A stretch of 64,000 bases of DNA. It comes from Streptomyces venezuelae (lineage in GTDB: Bacteria > Actinomycetota > Actinomycetes > Streptomycetales > Streptomycetaceae). Below the pieces are notes generated by a model, which saw only the letters and a program-made list of their open reading frames with translations, had not been told where the DNA came from and did no database searches. Position 1 is the first letter of the stretch; every line of letters begins with the position of its first letter. The stretch spans positions 3,224,001 to 3,288,000 of the forward strand of contig NZ_CP029192.1 in NCBI RefSeq assembly GCF_008642315.1. Reading direction: 5' to 3'. Of this stretch, positions 42,387 through 52,129 are shown one piece after another. A program made the position numbers and the translations under genes.

Positions 42387-42635
42387 TCAGAACTTGATGT
42401 CCCCGATCATGCCCGCCACGTTCGTCGTCAGCTCGTTGATGGTCGGTGCGACGGACGAGCTCGCCAGGTAGAAGCCGAGCAGCGTGCAGACGACCGCGTG
42501 CCCCGCTTTGAGTCCTGACTTCTTGACCAACAGGAAGACGATGATCGCCAGCAGCACCACCGCCGAAATCGAGAGTGCCACGGCGGTCACCTCCAACTCG
42601 TTGTCGTACCCCAGTGCGGACGTCAGCAGGTTCAT
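42387..42635 (-). CDS. Small two-helix membrane protein
   Basis: The 82-residue protein (MNLLTSALGYDNELEV start) has two membrane segments (TAVALSISAVVLLAIIVFLLV and AGHAVVCTLLGFYLASSSVA) joined by KKSGLK. It ends in a soluble tail (NELTTNVAGMIGDIKF). It is conserved in this position in Streptomyces in my recollection; the function is unknown, though holin-like or phage-shock-like roles cannot be excluded. ATG 42635 is preferred over TTG 42644. Confidence 0.6.
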   Translation of the reverse strand: MNLLTSALGYDNELEVTAVALSISAVVLLAIIVFLLVKKSGLKAGHAVVCTLLGFYLASSSVAPTINELTTNVAGMIGDIKF

Positions 42636-42728
42636 ACCCACCAAGCGCTACGGATCATAACTATCCGTGCGGACGCATGAGTCGGAGCACGGCAGCACAG
42701 GGGGGCGCATGAGCCATAGGCTCGGGGG

Positions 42729-44906
42729 ATGACCACCGAGAACCCCGGAATTCCCAGGCCCGACGAGAGCCAGGCACAGCGGCTCTCCTTCCCGCGTCAG
42801 CACGCCCGCACCCAGCGCTTCACCCTCGGCGCACCCCGTGCGTTCACCGTGGCGCCGGATGGTTCACGCGTTGTTTTCCTGCGCTCCTCCGACGGCACCG
42901 ACCGGGCGAACCGGCTGTGGGTCCTGGACGTGTCGGACGGCGGTGCCGAGCGGGTCGCCGCCGACCCGCACGTGCTGCTCGGCGGCGCCGCCGAGAAGTT
43001 GTCCGCGGCGGAGCGCGCACGGCGCGAGCGGAGCCGTGAGGGCGGCGCGGGCATCGTGGGCTACGCGACGGACGCCGCCGTGGAGCTGGCCGCGTTCGCC
43101 CTGTCGGGCCGCCTGTTCACGGCGGAGCTGCGTGCGGGCACGGCCCGCGAACTGCCCGTGCCGGGGCCGGTGATCGACCCGCGCCCCTCGCCGGACGGGC
43201 GTCATGTGGCCTACGTGGCCCGGGGCGCCCTGCGCGTGACGGGTGTGGACGGGGAGGACGACCGGGCCCTCGCGGAGCCCGAGACGGGCCAGGAGGCGAC
43301 CGTCACGTACGGTCTCGCCGAGTTCATCGCGGCCGAGGAGATGGCCCGTTCACGAGGCTTCTGGTGGTCGCCGGACTCGCGGCGGCTGCTCGTCGCGCGG
43401 GTGGACGACGCCCCGGTGCGGCGGTGGTGGATCGCGGATCCCGCGCACCCGGACCGGGCTCCCGAGCAGATCGCCTACCCGGCCGCGGGCACGCCCAACG
43501 CGGAGGTCGGCCTGTGGGTCCTGGGCCTCGACGGGTCGCGGACCGAGGTGGTCTGGGACCGCGCGCGCTTCCCGTATCTCGCGCGTGTGCACTGGTCGGC
43601 GGATGGTGCGCCGCTGCTGCTCGTGCAATCCCGCGACCAGGGCAGCCAGCTGTATCTGGCGGTGGATCCGGACAGCGGTGCCACGCGGATGGTGCACGCG
43701 GAGGAGGATCCGGAATGGCTTGAACTTTTCCCTGGTGTGCCGTGCTGGTCGCCCAGTGGGAAGCTGGTCCGGATCGCGGACGAGGGCGGCGCGCGCGTCC
43801 TCGCGTGGGGGGAACGGCCGCTGACCGGACCCCAGTTGCACGTGCGTGCGGTGCTCGACGTCACCGAGGAGGACATCCTCCTCTCGGCGTCCGCGGGCGC
43901 GGCGGCGGCCGACCCGGAGACCGGTGAGATCCATGTGTACCGCGTCAACGAACTGGGCGTGGAGCGCGTATCGCAGGAGCCGGGCGTGCACTCGGCCGTC
44001 CGGGCGGGCGGCCTCACCGTCCTGGTGTCCGCCACGCTAGATCACCCCGGCGCCCAGGTGCAGGTGTTGCGCGAGGGCAAGCAGGTGGCGACCATCGCCT
44101 CACACGCCCAGCGCCCGGGGCTCACTCCGCGCGTGACGCTCACCGAAGGGGGCACGCGGAACATTCCGTGCGCCGTCCTGCTCCCCACGGATTACAAGGA
44201 GACGGACGGCCCTCTTCCGGTACTGCTCGATCCGTACGGCGGTCCGCACGGCCAGCGCGTGCAGCGTGCGCACAACATCTTCCTGACCTCGCAGTGGTTC
44301 GCCGACCAGGGCTTCGCGGTGCTCGTCGCGGACGGCCGCGGCACCCCGGGCCGCTCCCCCGGCTGGGAAAAGTCGATCAAGAACGACAAGACCCTCACCC
44401 TCGAGGACCAGGTCGACGCCCTGCACGCGCTCGCCGAGCGGTTCCCCTTCGACCTGGGCCGCGTGGCGATCCGCGGCTGGTCCTACGGCGGCTACCTCGC
44501 CGGAATGGCCGCGCTGCGCCGCCCCGACGTGTTCCACGCGGCGGTGGTCGGCGCCCCGGTCACGGACTTGCGGCTCTACGACACGCACTACGAGGAGCGG
44601 TACCTGGGCGACCCGACCCGGACCCCGGAAACGTACCGGCACAACTCCCTGATCTGGGACGACGGCCTCGTGGAGGCGGCCGAGCCGCACCGCCCGATGC
44701 TCATCGTGCACGGCCTCGCCGACGACAACGTCGTGGTGGCGCACTCCCTGCGGCTCTCCTCCGCGCTGCTCGCCGCGGGCCGCCCGCACGAGGTCCTGCC
44801 GCTGTCCGGGGTCACCCACATGACCCCGCAGGAGCAGGTCGCGGAGAACCTGCTCCTGTTCCAGGTGGACTTCCTGAAGCGGTCCCTGGGCCTGCCGAGG
44901 GAGTAG
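42729..44906 (+). CDS. S9 family prolyl peptidase, dipeptidyl peptidase IV-like
   Basis: The 725-residue protein has an N-terminal beta-propeller (about 30-470) and a C-terminal alpha/beta hydrolase. The triad is Ser585 (GWSYGGY), Asp666 (GLADDNVV) and His697 (GVTHMTP). The Glu pair in EFIAAEEMAR, in the propeller, is the DPP-IV motif that binds the substrate N-terminus, so an Xaa-Pro dipeptidyl peptidase is likely. No signal peptide is visible, so it is probably cytosolic and could process imported peptides, which fits the adjacent peptide importers. A TAGGCT hexamer (42717-42722) ends six bases before ATG 42729, indicating leaderless transcription. Confidence 0.85.
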   Translation: MTTENPGIPRPDESQAQRLSFPRQHARTQRFTLGAPRAFTVAPDGSRVVFLRSSDGTDRANRLWVLDVSDGGAERVAADPHVLLGGAAEKLSAAERARRERSREGGAGIVGYATDAAVELAAFALSGRLFTAELRAGTARELPVPGPVIDPRPSPDGRHVAYVARGALRVTGVDGEDDRALAEPETGQEATVTYGLAEFIAAEEMARSRGFWWSPDSRRLLVARVDDAPVRRWWIADPAHPDRAPEQIAYPAAGTPNAEVGLWVLGLDGSRTEVVWDRARFPYLARVHWSADGAPLLLVQSRDQGSQLYLAVDPDSGATRMVHAEEDPEWLELFPGVPCWSPSGKLVRIADEGGARVLAWGERPLTGPQLHVRAVLDVTEEDILLSASAGAAAADPETGEIHVYRVNELGVERVSQEPGVHSAVRAGGLTVLVSATLDHPGAQVQVLREGKQVATIASHAQRPGLTPRVTLTEGGTRNIPCAVLLPTDYKETDGPLPVLLDPYGGPHGQRVQRAHNIFLTSQWFADQGFAVLVADGRGTPGRSPGWEKSIKNDKTLTLEDQVDALHALAERFPFDLGRVAIRGWSYGGYLAGMAALRRPDVFHAAVVGAPVTDLRLYDTHYEERYLGDPTRTPETYRHNSLIWDDGLVEAAEPHRPMLIVHGLADDNVVVAHSLRLSSALLAAGRPHEVLPLSGVTHMTPQEQVAENLLLFQVDFLKRSLGLPRE

Positions 44907-44925
44907 GCGCGAGCGGCCCCGCCCG

Positions 44926-45987
44926 TTACGGCACGACCTGCTTCTCCTCGGCGAAGTGGCAGGCCGAGTCGTGCGCGGCGGGGCTGTCGTCGAGCCGGAA
45001 CTCCGCCGGCACGGCGAGCAGCGGCACCTCCAGCGCGCACCGTTCCCGCGCCTTCCAGCAGCGGGTGCGGAAGCGGCAGCCGGAGGGCGGGTTGGCGGGC
45101 GAGGGCACGTCTCCGGAGAGGATGATCCGTTCGCGGTGGTCGCGCGCCTCGGGGTCGGGGACGGGCACGGCGGAGAGCAGCGCCTGGGTGTAGGGGTGCG
45201 TGGGGTGGTCGTAGATCTCGGCGTCCGAGCCGATCTCGACGATCCGTCCCAGGTACATCACGCCGACCCGGTCGGAGATGTGCCGCACGATCGACAGGTC
45301 GTGGGCGATGAAGACGTAACTGAGGTCGAACTCCTCCTGGAGCTTCTCCAGGAGGTTGATGACCTGCGCCTGGACGGAGACGTCGAGGGCGGAGACCGGT
45401 TCGTCGGCGACGATCACCTCGGGCCGCAGCGCGAGGCCGCGTGCGATGCCGATGCGCTGGCGCTGGCCGCCGGAGAACTGGTGCGGATAGCGGTTGATGT
45501 ACTCGGGGTTGAGCCCGACCACGTCGAGCAGGTCCTGCACCTTCTGCCGGCGCGAGCCCTTCGGGGCGACCTCGGGGTGGATCTCGTACGGCTCGCCGAT
45601 GATGTCGCCGACCGTCATGCGGGGGTTCAGCGAGGTGTACGGGTCCTGGAACACCATCTGGATGTTGCGGCGCACCGCCTTGAGGGCGCGGCCGGAGAGC
45701 TTGGTGATGTCCTCGCCCTTGTAGCGGATCTCGCCCGCGGTCGGCCGCTCCAGGTTGACCAGCATCTTCGCGACCGTCGACTTGCCGCAGCCCGACTCCC
45801 CCACGATGCCGAGCGTCTCGCCGTGCCCGAGGTCGAAGTCGACGCCGTCCACGGCCTTGACCGCGCCGACCTGTTTGCGGATGACGATGCCCTGGGTCAG
45901 CGGGTAGTGCTTGACGAGGCCGCGGACCCGGAGGATCGGCTCGCGTCCGGCGGGCGTGCCGACGTCGGCGAGCTCAACGTGACGCAT
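44926..45987 (-). CDS. Oligopeptide ABC importer ATPase, OppF/DppF type (operon 1)
   Basis: The 353-residue ATPase has Walker [10 protein letters not shown], signature FSGGQRQR, Walker B VIVADEP and the C-terminal Opp/Dpp extension [20 protein letters not shown]. In relatives, cysteines in this extension bind an Fe-S cluster. It energises peptide uptake with the partner ATPase upstream, whose gene it overlaps by 14 bases. It is highly similar to the copy at 61016-62182. Both share the linker [20 protein letters not shown] and nearly the same C-terminus. Confidence 0.9.
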   Translation of the reverse strand: MRHVELADVGTPAGREPILRVRGLVKHYPLTQGIVIRKQVGAVKAVDGVDFDLGHGETLGIVGESGCGKSTVAKMLVNLERPTAGEIRYKGEDITKLSGRALKAVRRNIQMVFQDPYTSLNPRMTVGDIIGEPYEIHPEVAPKGSRRQKVQDLLDVVGLNPEYINRYPHQFSGGQRQRIGIARGLALRPEVIVADEPVSALDVSVQAQVINLLEKLQEEFDLSYVFIAHDLSIVRHISDRVGVMYLGRIVEIGSDAEIYDHPTHPYTQALLSAVPVPDPEARDHRERIILSGDVPSPANPPSGCRFRTRCWKARERCALEVPLLAVPAEFRLDDSPAAHDSACHFAEEKQVVP

Positions 45988-47020
45988 CGAGCGTCTCCTT
46001 CCAGAAGTGGCAGGCGCTCCTGCGTTCGGCGGTCAGTCCCTCGTACGTCACGCGGTGGAGCGGCGGCTCGTCGGTGCGGCAGACGTCCTGGGCCATGGGG
46101 CAGCGGGGGTGGAAGGCGCAGCCGGGCGGGATGTTCATGAGGTTCGGGGGCAGCCCCTTGATCGCGTAGAGCTCCTGGCCCTTCTGGTCGAGGCGCGGGA
46201 TGGATTCGAGGAGGCCGCGGGTGTAGGGGTGGGCGGGCGCCCGGTAGATCTCGTGGACGGGGGCGCGTTCGACGATGCGGCCCGCGTACATGACGGCGAT
46301 GGTGTCGGCGACGTCCGCGACGACACCGAGGTCGTGGGTGATGAGGATCAGGCCCATGTTCATCTCGCGCTGGAGCTCGGCGAGGAGGTCCATGACCTGC
46401 GCCTGGACGGTGACGTCGAGGGCGGTGGTGGGTTCGTCGGCGATGATCAGCGAGGGTTCGAGCGCCATCGCCATGGCGATCATGATGCGCTGGCGCATGC
46501 CGCCGCTGAACTGGTGCGGAAACTGCCCGACCCGCTCCTTGGCGGCCGGGATGCGCACCCTGTCCATCAGCTCGACGGCCTTGGCCTTGGCGTCCTTCCT
46601 CGACATGCCCTTGTGCACGACGTACATCTCGCCGAGCTGGTCGCCGACGCTGAGCACCGGGTTCAGGGACGACAGGGCGTCCTGGAAGATCATCGCCATG
46701 CCGGCGCCGCGGATCTTGCGCCGCTCGTCCTCCTTGAGCTTCAGCAGATCACGCCCCCGGAACAGGATCTCCCCGGAGGTGATCTTCCCGGGCGGGGTGT
46801 CGAGGATGCCCATGACGGCCTGGGCGGTGACGGACTTGCCGGACCCTGACTCGCCGAGGACGGCGAGTGTCTCGCCCGCGTCGACGCTGTAGTCCACTCC
46901 GTTGACGGCTCTGGCGACGCCGTCCCTGGTGCGGAACTCGACGTGCAGGTCCCGTACTTCGAGCAGCTTGGCCGACGCGGGCGTGCCGGACGCGGCTGCC
47001 TCGGATGCCACGGTTGCCAT
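45974..47020 (-). CDS. Oligopeptide ABC importer ATPase, OppD/DppD type (operon 1)
   Basis: The 348-residue ATPase has Walker [11 protein letters not shown], signature FSGGMRQR, Walker B LIIADEP and the C-terminal oligopeptide-binding extension [22 protein letters not shown] with a Cys-rich motif. It forms a heterodimer with the following ATPase. It is paralogous to 62175-63236 (both read [16 protein letters not shown]). It lies six bases after the permease stop within a five-gene operon. Confidence 0.9.
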   Translation of the reverse strand: MATVASEAAASGTPASAKLLEVRDLHVEFRTRDGVARAVNGVDYSVDAGETLAVLGESGSGKSVTAQAVMGILDTPPGKITSGEILFRGRDLLKLKEDERRKIRGAGMAMIFQDALSSLNPVLSVGDQLGEMYVVHKGMSRKDAKAKAVELMDRVRIPAAKERVGQFPHQFSGGMRQRIMIAMAMALEPSLIIADEPTTALDVTVQAQVMDLLAELQREMNMGLILITHDLGVVADVADTIAVMYAGRIVERAPVHEIYRAPAHPYTRGLLESIPRLDQKGQELYAIKGLPPNLMNIPPGCAFHPRCPMAQDVCRTDEPPLHRVTYEGLTAERRSACHFWKETLDASR

Positions 47021-47026
47021 GGGCGC

Positions 47027-48001
47027 CTACCTCAGCTTCGGGTCGAGGGCGTCGCGCACCGCGTCGCCGAGCATGATGAACGCGAGGACGGTGATCGCGA
47101 GGGCTCCGGCGGGCCAGAGCAGCATGTGCGGGGCGTTGCGGATGTACTGGGAGGCGGCGGAGATGTCGATGCCCCAGCTGACGGTGGGCGGCTTCAGTCC
47201 GACGCCGAGGTAGGAGAGCGTGGCCTCCAGGGCGATGTACGTGCCGAGTGCGATGGTCGCCACGACGATCACCGGGGCGATGGCGTTCGGCGTGATGTGG
47301 CGGAGCAGCATCCGGGAGTTGGAGGCGCCGAGGGCGCGCGCCGCCTGCACGTAGTCGTTCTGTTTGGCGGTGATGACGGAGCCGCGGGCGATGCGGGAGA
47401 TCTGCGGCCAGCCGAGCAGCACCATGAAGCCGATCACCGGCCAGACCGTGGAGCTGGTGACCACCGACAGGAGGACCAGGCCGCCGAGGACGACGGGGAT
47501 GGCGAAGAAGATGTCGGTGATGCGGGAGAGGACCGCGTCCCACGCCCCGCCGAAGAACCCGGCGAGCCCGCCGAGCACGCTGCCGATGATCGCGACGCCG
47601 AGGGTGGCGCACACGCCGACGGTGACGGAGACGCGGGTGCCGTAGACGACGCGGGTGTAGACGTCGCACCCCTGCTCGTTGAAGCCGAAGGGGTGCCCGG
47701 GGGCCGAGCCCTTCTGCGCGTTGGAGAGGTCGCAGTCGAGCGGGTTGCCTGAGGCGATGAGCGAGGGCCAGAGGGAGATGACGACGAGGAAGAGGATGAC
47801 CAGGCCCGAGATGATGAAGACCGGGTTGCGCCGCAGGTCGCGCCAGGCGTCGGACCAGAGGCTGCGCGCGGGGGCCGAGGGTCCGCCCTCGGGTCCGCCC
47901 GGTGTCTTCTCCAGGGAGGTCGCCTCGCTGGTGGCGAGGTCCATGGCCCCGCCCATGCCGGTCGCCGCGATCGCGCGCTCCGGCTCCTGCGGTTCAGGCA
48001 T
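47027..48001 (-). CDS. Oligopeptide ABC importer permease, OppC/DppC type (operon 1)
   Basis: The 324-residue permease has a 50-residue cytosolic N-terminus and about six membrane helices. The EAA loop is YVQAARALGASNSRMLLRHITPNAIAP, and the C-terminus VRDALDPKLR is typical of DppC. It overlaps the upstream permease by eight bases. It resembles the partial permease at 63248-64000. Confidence 0.9.
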   Translation of the reverse strand: MPEPQEPERAIAATGMGGAMDLATSEATSLEKTPGGPEGGPSAPARSLWSDAWRDLRRNPVFIISGLVILFLVVISLWPSLIASGNPLDCDLSNAQKGSAPGHPFGFNEQGCDVYTRVVYGTRVSVTVGVCATLGVAIIGSVLGGLAGFFGGAWDAVLSRITDIFFAIPVVLGGLVLLSVVTSSTVWPVIGFMVLLGWPQISRIARGSVITAKQNDYVQAARALGASNSRMLLRHITPNAIAPVIVVATIALGTYIALEATLSYLGVGLKPPTVSWGIDISAASQYIRNAPHMLLWPAGALAITVLAFIMLGDAVRDALDPKLR

Positions 48002-48917
48002 AGCGGATCCTCGGGTCGAGTACGGCGTACAGGAGGTCGACGATGAGGTTGGCCACCAGGAAGACCAGGACGAGGACGGTCACGAAGCCGACGACGGTCT
48101 GGGTGCTCTGTCGGAGGATCCCCTGGTAGAGCTGGAAGCCGACGCCGTGGATGTTGAAGATCCGCTCGGTGACGATCGCGCCGCCCATCAGCGCGCCCAC
48201 GTCGGTGCCGATGAAGGTGACCACGGGGATGAGTGAGTTGCGCAGCAGGTGCCGGGTGATGACGCGGCGGCGCGGGAGGCCCTTGGCGACGGCGGTGCGG
48301 ACGTAGTCGGCGCGCCGGTTCTCGGCGATGGAGGTGCGGGTGAGGCGGGTGACGTACGCCAGGGAGACGGAGGCGAGCACGAGTCCCGGGATCAGCAGCT
48401 CGTTGAAGGGCGCCTCGCTCGACACGGAGGGTTTGATGACGCCCCACTGCACGCCGAGCAGGAGTTGCAGGACGAGGCCGGTGACGAAGGTGGGGATGGA
48501 GATGACGACGAGCGTGAGCAGCAGCACCACGGTGTCGACGGGACGCCCGCGCCGCAGGCCCGTCAGGACGCCCAGCGAGATGCCGATGACGATCTCGAAG
48601 ACGATCGCCACGATGGTGAGCCGGATGGTCACGGGGAAGGCGGCCGACATCAGCTCGGTCACCTTCTGACCGTTGAACGCGGTGCCGAAGTCGCCGGTGA
48701 AGACGTTGCCCATGTACGTCAGGTACTGCTGCCACACCGGCTTATCGAGGCCGAACTCCTTCTTCAGCTGGGCGGCCGTCGCGGGGTCGCACTTGCGGTC
48801 GCCGCACAGGCCCGCGACGGGGTCGCCCATCACGTTCACCATCAGGAAGATCAGCAGCGTGGCGCCGATGAAGACCGGGATCATCTGCAGCAGACGCCGG
48901 ATCACATAACGTCCCAT
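47994..48917 (-). CDS. Oligopeptide ABC importer permease, OppB/DppB type (operon 1)
   Basis: The 307-residue permease starts MGRYVIRRLLQMIPVFIGATLLIF, as DppB proteins do. It has about six helices, a two-Cys periplasmic loop (LCGDRKCDPATAAQL) and the EAA loop RADYVRTAVAKGLPRRRVITRHLLRNSLIP. It is separated from the binding-protein gene by 73 bases carrying a strong hairpin, so permease and ATPase synthesis is probably lower than that of the binding protein. Confidence 0.9.
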   Translation of the reverse strand: MGRYVIRRLLQMIPVFIGATLLIFLMVNVMGDPVAGLCGDRKCDPATAAQLKKEFGLDKPVWQQYLTYMGNVFTGDFGTAFNGQKVTELMSAAFPVTIRLTIVAIVFEIVIGISLGVLTGLRRGRPVDTVVLLLTLVVISIPTFVTGLVLQLLLGVQWGVIKPSVSSEAPFNELLIPGLVLASVSLAYVTRLTRTSIAENRRADYVRTAVAKGLPRRRVITRHLLRNSLIPVVTFIGTDVGALMGGAIVTERIFNIHGVGFQLYQGILRQSTQTVVGFVTVLVLVFLVANLIVDLLYAVLDPRIRYA

Positions 48918-48936
48918 GGGGAGCTCCGGTGTTGGG

Positions 48937-48984
48937 GGGAGCGGCCGTCCGGCTCCCCCTCCCGGGGGCCGGACGGCCGCTCCC
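48937..48984 (-). terminator. Intra-operon attenuating hairpin after the binding-protein gene
   Basis: GGGAGCGGCCGTCCGGC (48937-48953) and its complement (48968-48984) form a perfect 17-base stem with a 14-base loop, six bases after the binding-protein stop and before the permease start. It probably causes partial termination or protects the upstream message, giving binding protein in excess. Confidence 0.75.
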
Positions 48985-48990
48985 GGCGTC

Positions 48991-50622
48991 TCAGTTGACC
49001 TTGATCTCGTTGTAGACCGGCACGCTGAACTGGTTCAGCGAGACGTCGGAGACCTTGTCCGAGTAGCCGGCGCTGCCGTTCTGGTACCAGAGCGGGATGG
49101 CGGGCATGTCCTTGGCGAGGATCTTCTCGGCGTCCTGGAACTTGCCGATGGCCTTGTTGGTGTCCGTCTCTCCGTTGGCCTCGTTGACGAGCTTGTCGAA
49201 CTCCTTGTCGGAGTACTTGCCGTCGTTGGACGGGGCGTCCGTGAAGTAGACCGGCTCCAGGAAGTTCTGGATCAGCGGGTAGTCCATCTGCCAGCCCGCA
49301 CGCCAGGCGCCGTCGAGCTCCTGCTTGGAGGCCTTGCTGCGGAAGTCCGCGAAGGTGCCGATGGGGCTGGCGACGCAGGCCTTGTCGTTGTCGAGCGCCT
49401 TGTTGATGGAGTTGCAGACGGCGTCGACCCACTCCTTGTGCGAGCCGGTGTCCGCGTTGTACGAGACCTTGAGGGTGCCGCCGGGGATGCCGCCGCCCTC
49501 CTCGACCAGCTTCTTGGCCTGCTCGGCGTCGTACTTGCAGGCGTCGCCGCACAGGCCTTCCTTGAAGCCGCCCTTCTCGCCGAGGACCGGCGAGGTCCAG
49601 TCGGAGGCGGGCGTGCGCGTCTTCTGGAAGATCGTCTCGGTGATCTGTTCGCGGTTGATCGCCCTGGACAGGCCCATCCGGACCTTCTCCTTGCCCGGCT
49701 TGTTCCACTTGCTGTCGTAGAACGGGAAGGCGAGGGTCTGGATGATGCCGGCGGGGGTGTTGATGTAGCGGTCGCCGAGGTCGTTCTTGGCGTTCTTGAG
49801 CTGCGAGGCGGGGACGTCGTCGACGAGGTCGAGGTTGCCGGCCATCAGGTCGGTGTAGGCGGTGTTGTTGTCGGTGTAGACCTTCATGTCCACACCGCCG
49901 TTCTGCGCCTTGTCGTCGCCGGGGTAGCCGTCCCACTTGCGCAGGGACATCTTGGAGCCCTTGGTGTACGAGTCCACGGTGTACGGACCGTTGCCGACGG
50001 GCTTGGACAGCCAGCCCTGGTGGTCGTCGTAGAACGCCTTGGGCAGCGGCGCGAAGGCGGGGTAGCCGAGAGTGTCGGGCCAGGTGGAGAACTTCTGGCT
50101 GAGCTTGACCGTGAAGGTCTTGTCGTCGACGACCTTGAGCCCGGAGAGGGTCTGAGCGCTGGGGTCGCCCTTCTCGGGGTGGACCTTGTCGTAGCCCTCG
50201 ATGTAGCCGAAGAAGTAGGCGTTCTTCTGGTTGTTCTTGAGGTTCGCGCCGTAGTTCCAGGCGTCCACGAACGACTTGGCGGTGATCTTCTCGCCGTTGC
50301 TGAACTTCCAGTTGTCCTTGATCTTGACCGTGAAGTTCTGGGCGTCCTTGGTGTCGATCGACTCGGCGATCATGTCCTTGGCCTCGCCGGTCTTCGGGTC
50401 GTACCGCTTGAGGCCGCGGAAGACCATGTCGAGGATCTTGCCGCCCTGCACCTCGTTGGTGTTCGCCGGCTCCAGCGGGTTCTGGGGGTCGCCCCAGGAG
50501 GAGCTCACGATGCCGGAGCCGTCGCCACCGCCGCCGCCGCTTCCTCCGCCGCCGCAGGCCGTCGCAGCGAGAGCGACGGTCACCGCACATGCGGCCCACT
50601 TGGCGTGCGTGGCTCCACGCAT
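48991..50622 (-). CDS. Oligopeptide ABC importer substrate-binding lipoprotein (operon 1)
   Basis: The 543-residue family 5 binding protein has a lipoprotein signal ending ALAATAC (Cys23), then a Gly/Ser linker (GGGGSGGGGGDGSG). The SBP_bac_5 domain follows, with QGGKILDMVFRGLKRYD, NGEKITAKSFVDAWNYGAN and GLSRAINREQITETIF. It captures peptides outside the membrane for the downstream permeases. The gene starts 384 bases from the divergent bldK operon. It is Sec-type (no twin arginine), unlike the BldKB-like protein. Confidence 0.9.
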   Translation of the reverse strand: MRGATHAKWAACAVTVALAATACGGGGSGGGGGDGSGIVSSSWGDPQNPLEPANTNEVQGGKILDMVFRGLKRYDPKTGEAKDMIAESIDTKDAQNFTVKIKDNWKFSNGEKITAKSFVDAWNYGANLKNNQKNAYFFGYIEGYDKVHPEKGDPSAQTLSGLKVVDDKTFTVKLSQKFSTWPDTLGYPAFAPLPKAFYDDHQGWLSKPVGNGPYTVDSYTKGSKMSLRKWDGYPGDDKAQNGGVDMKVYTDNNTAYTDLMAGNLDLVDDVPASQLKNAKNDLGDRYINTPAGIIQTLAFPFYDSKWNKPGKEKVRMGLSRAINREQITETIFQKTRTPASDWTSPVLGEKGGFKEGLCGDACKYDAEQAKKLVEEGGGIPGGTLKVSYNADTGSHKEWVDAVCNSINKALDNDKACVASPIGTFADFRSKASKQELDGAWRAGWQMDYPLIQNFLEPVYFTDAPSNDGKYSDKEFDKLVNEANGETDTNKAIGKFQDAEKILAKDMPAIPLWYQNGSAGYSDKVSDVSLNQFSVPVYNEIKVN

Positions 50623-51006
50623 GGAGTCCTCCTGTCCTCAGCTATGCGATTACGTACCGCCAAATATCGCCGCAAGAGGAATGAACCGCACATTTACCCC
50701 ACCCGTATGAGTCGCAGGCCATCCGGATGTACGCATTCCGAGACGCTCGCGCCCGCATATCGGACTCATATCGGACTCATTGCCGCGGTTGCCCCGCCCT
50801 GGCCCACCTTGTCCATCACGCATGATTACGCCCACGCAATGGCATGCCCATGATCAAGTAAAGTCTCCCTCAAGGAACTCAAGAGCACCCCAAAGCGGCC
50901 CACCATTCATTGACCGCGCGGGAAACGCCTTGCGAAAGTCGCGCCTAGCCCGTGGGTGCTGGTTGTCCTGCGGATTCCTGCTGTCCCTCTCCGGGCCTGG
51001 AGCGCC
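50623..51006. promoter_or_regulatory. Divergent promoter region of opp operon 1 and the bldK operon
   Basis: No gene is supported. The region is comparatively AT-rich and repetitive. CATATCGGACT occurs twice in tandem (50756-50777), followed by another CATT. TATGAGTC (50706-50713) is the inverse of GACTCATA (50763-50770). A perfect or near-perfect AdpA site was not found by eye. The signals suggest a shared regulatory element for the two peptide importers. Confidence 0.45.
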
Positions 51007-52032
51007 ATGACCTCCCCAACTCCCGCCGCTGCCGCCACGCTTGAAGTGACGGAGAAAACAGACGGCACGCCCTCGTCGCCCAAGGACCAGGGCAGCAAGG
51101 GCCGTTCACCGGGACGGCTCGCCTGGACCCGCTTCAAGCGGGACAAGTCCGGCGTGATCGCCGCGTGTGTCGTGATCTTCTTCTTCGTCGTGGCGTTGTG
51201 TGCGCCGTTGATCGCGAAGGTGTACGGGAAGAACCCGTACGACACCTACGGACTCGACCAGCCGGGCCTGCTCAACGACTTCAACTACCCGATCAAGCCG
51301 AACGGCGGCATCGACGGGGACTTCTGGTTCGGCGTCGAACCGGTCCTCGGCAGGGACGTCTTCACCTTCCTGCTCTACGGAATCCGCAACTCCCTGCTGA
51401 TCGCGACCGCGACGACCCTGCTCGTCACCCTGCTCGGCATCACCATCGGGCTCACCGCCGGATACATCGGCGGCAAGACGGACTACTTCATCGGCCGGAT
51501 CATCGACATCCTGCTGGCCTTCCCGTCCACGCTCTTCTACATCGCGTTCTTCCCGGTGATGATCTCGGTCCTGGTCAGCCCCGAGGACAAGATCCCCCAG
51601 TGGCTCACCGTCACCAGCCTCATCACCGTGATGACCGCCTTCGGCTGGGCCCCGCTGGCACGCCTGCTCCGCGGCGAGGTACTCGCCCTGCGCGAGCGCG
51701 AGTTCGTGGAGGCGGCCAAGGTCACCGGCGCCTCACCGGCACGCATCATCTTCAAGGAACTGCTCCCGAACCTGTGGACGCCGATCCTGATCCAGGCGAC
51801 GCTCCTGCTCCCGCTCTTCGTCACCGCCGAGGCGGGCCTCGCCTTCCTGGGCGTCGGCCTCGAGGAGCCCACGCCGGACTGGGGCGTGATGATCCAGAAC
51901 GGCTCGAAGTACTACCAGGACGACATCACCTTCATGGTCTTCCCCGGCCTCGCGATGGTGATCTTCGTAGTGGCCTTCAACCTCCTCGGCGACTCGGTGC
52001 GCGACGCGCTCGACCCGAAGACCAGACGCTGA
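51007..52032 (+). CDS. bldKA: BldK oligopeptide importer permease, BldKA-like
   Basis: The 341-residue permease has a 50-residue charged cytosolic N-terminus, six membrane helices and the EAA loop EFVEAAKVTGASPARIIFKELLPNLWTP. The C-terminus VRDALDPKTRR is DppC-like. It is the first gene of a five-gene operon in the order permease, binding protein, permease, ATPase, ATPase, identical to bldKABCDE of S. coelicolor, which imports an extracellular peptide signal needed for aerial mycelium. ATG 51007 has only a close ggag, so translation may be weak. An upstream extension of the frame lacks support. Confidence 0.8.
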   Translation: MTSPTPAAAATLEVTEKTDGTPSSPKDQGSKGRSPGRLAWTRFKRDKSGVIAACVVIFFFVVALCAPLIAKVYGKNPYDTYGLDQPGLLNDFNYPIKPNGGIDGDFWFGVEPVLGRDVFTFLLYGIRNSLLIATATTLLVTLLGITIGLTAGYIGGKTDYFIGRIIDILLAFPSTLFYIAFFPVMISVLVSPEDKIPQWLTVTSLITVMTAFGWAPLARLLRGEVLALREREFVEAAKVTGASPARIIFKELLPNLWTPILIQATLLLPLFVTAEAGLAFLGVGLEEPTPDWGVMIQNGSKYYQDDITFMVFPGLAMVIFVVAFNLLGDSVRDALDPKTRR

Positions 52033-52129
52033 CACTCCCCGCTGACCACTTCCTCGGGGCAGGCACGCGCGACGGGGCCGTGCCGCCCGCTCTCCGCTCT
52101 CTACTCCTTCTCACAGGGTTGGTAGCCAC

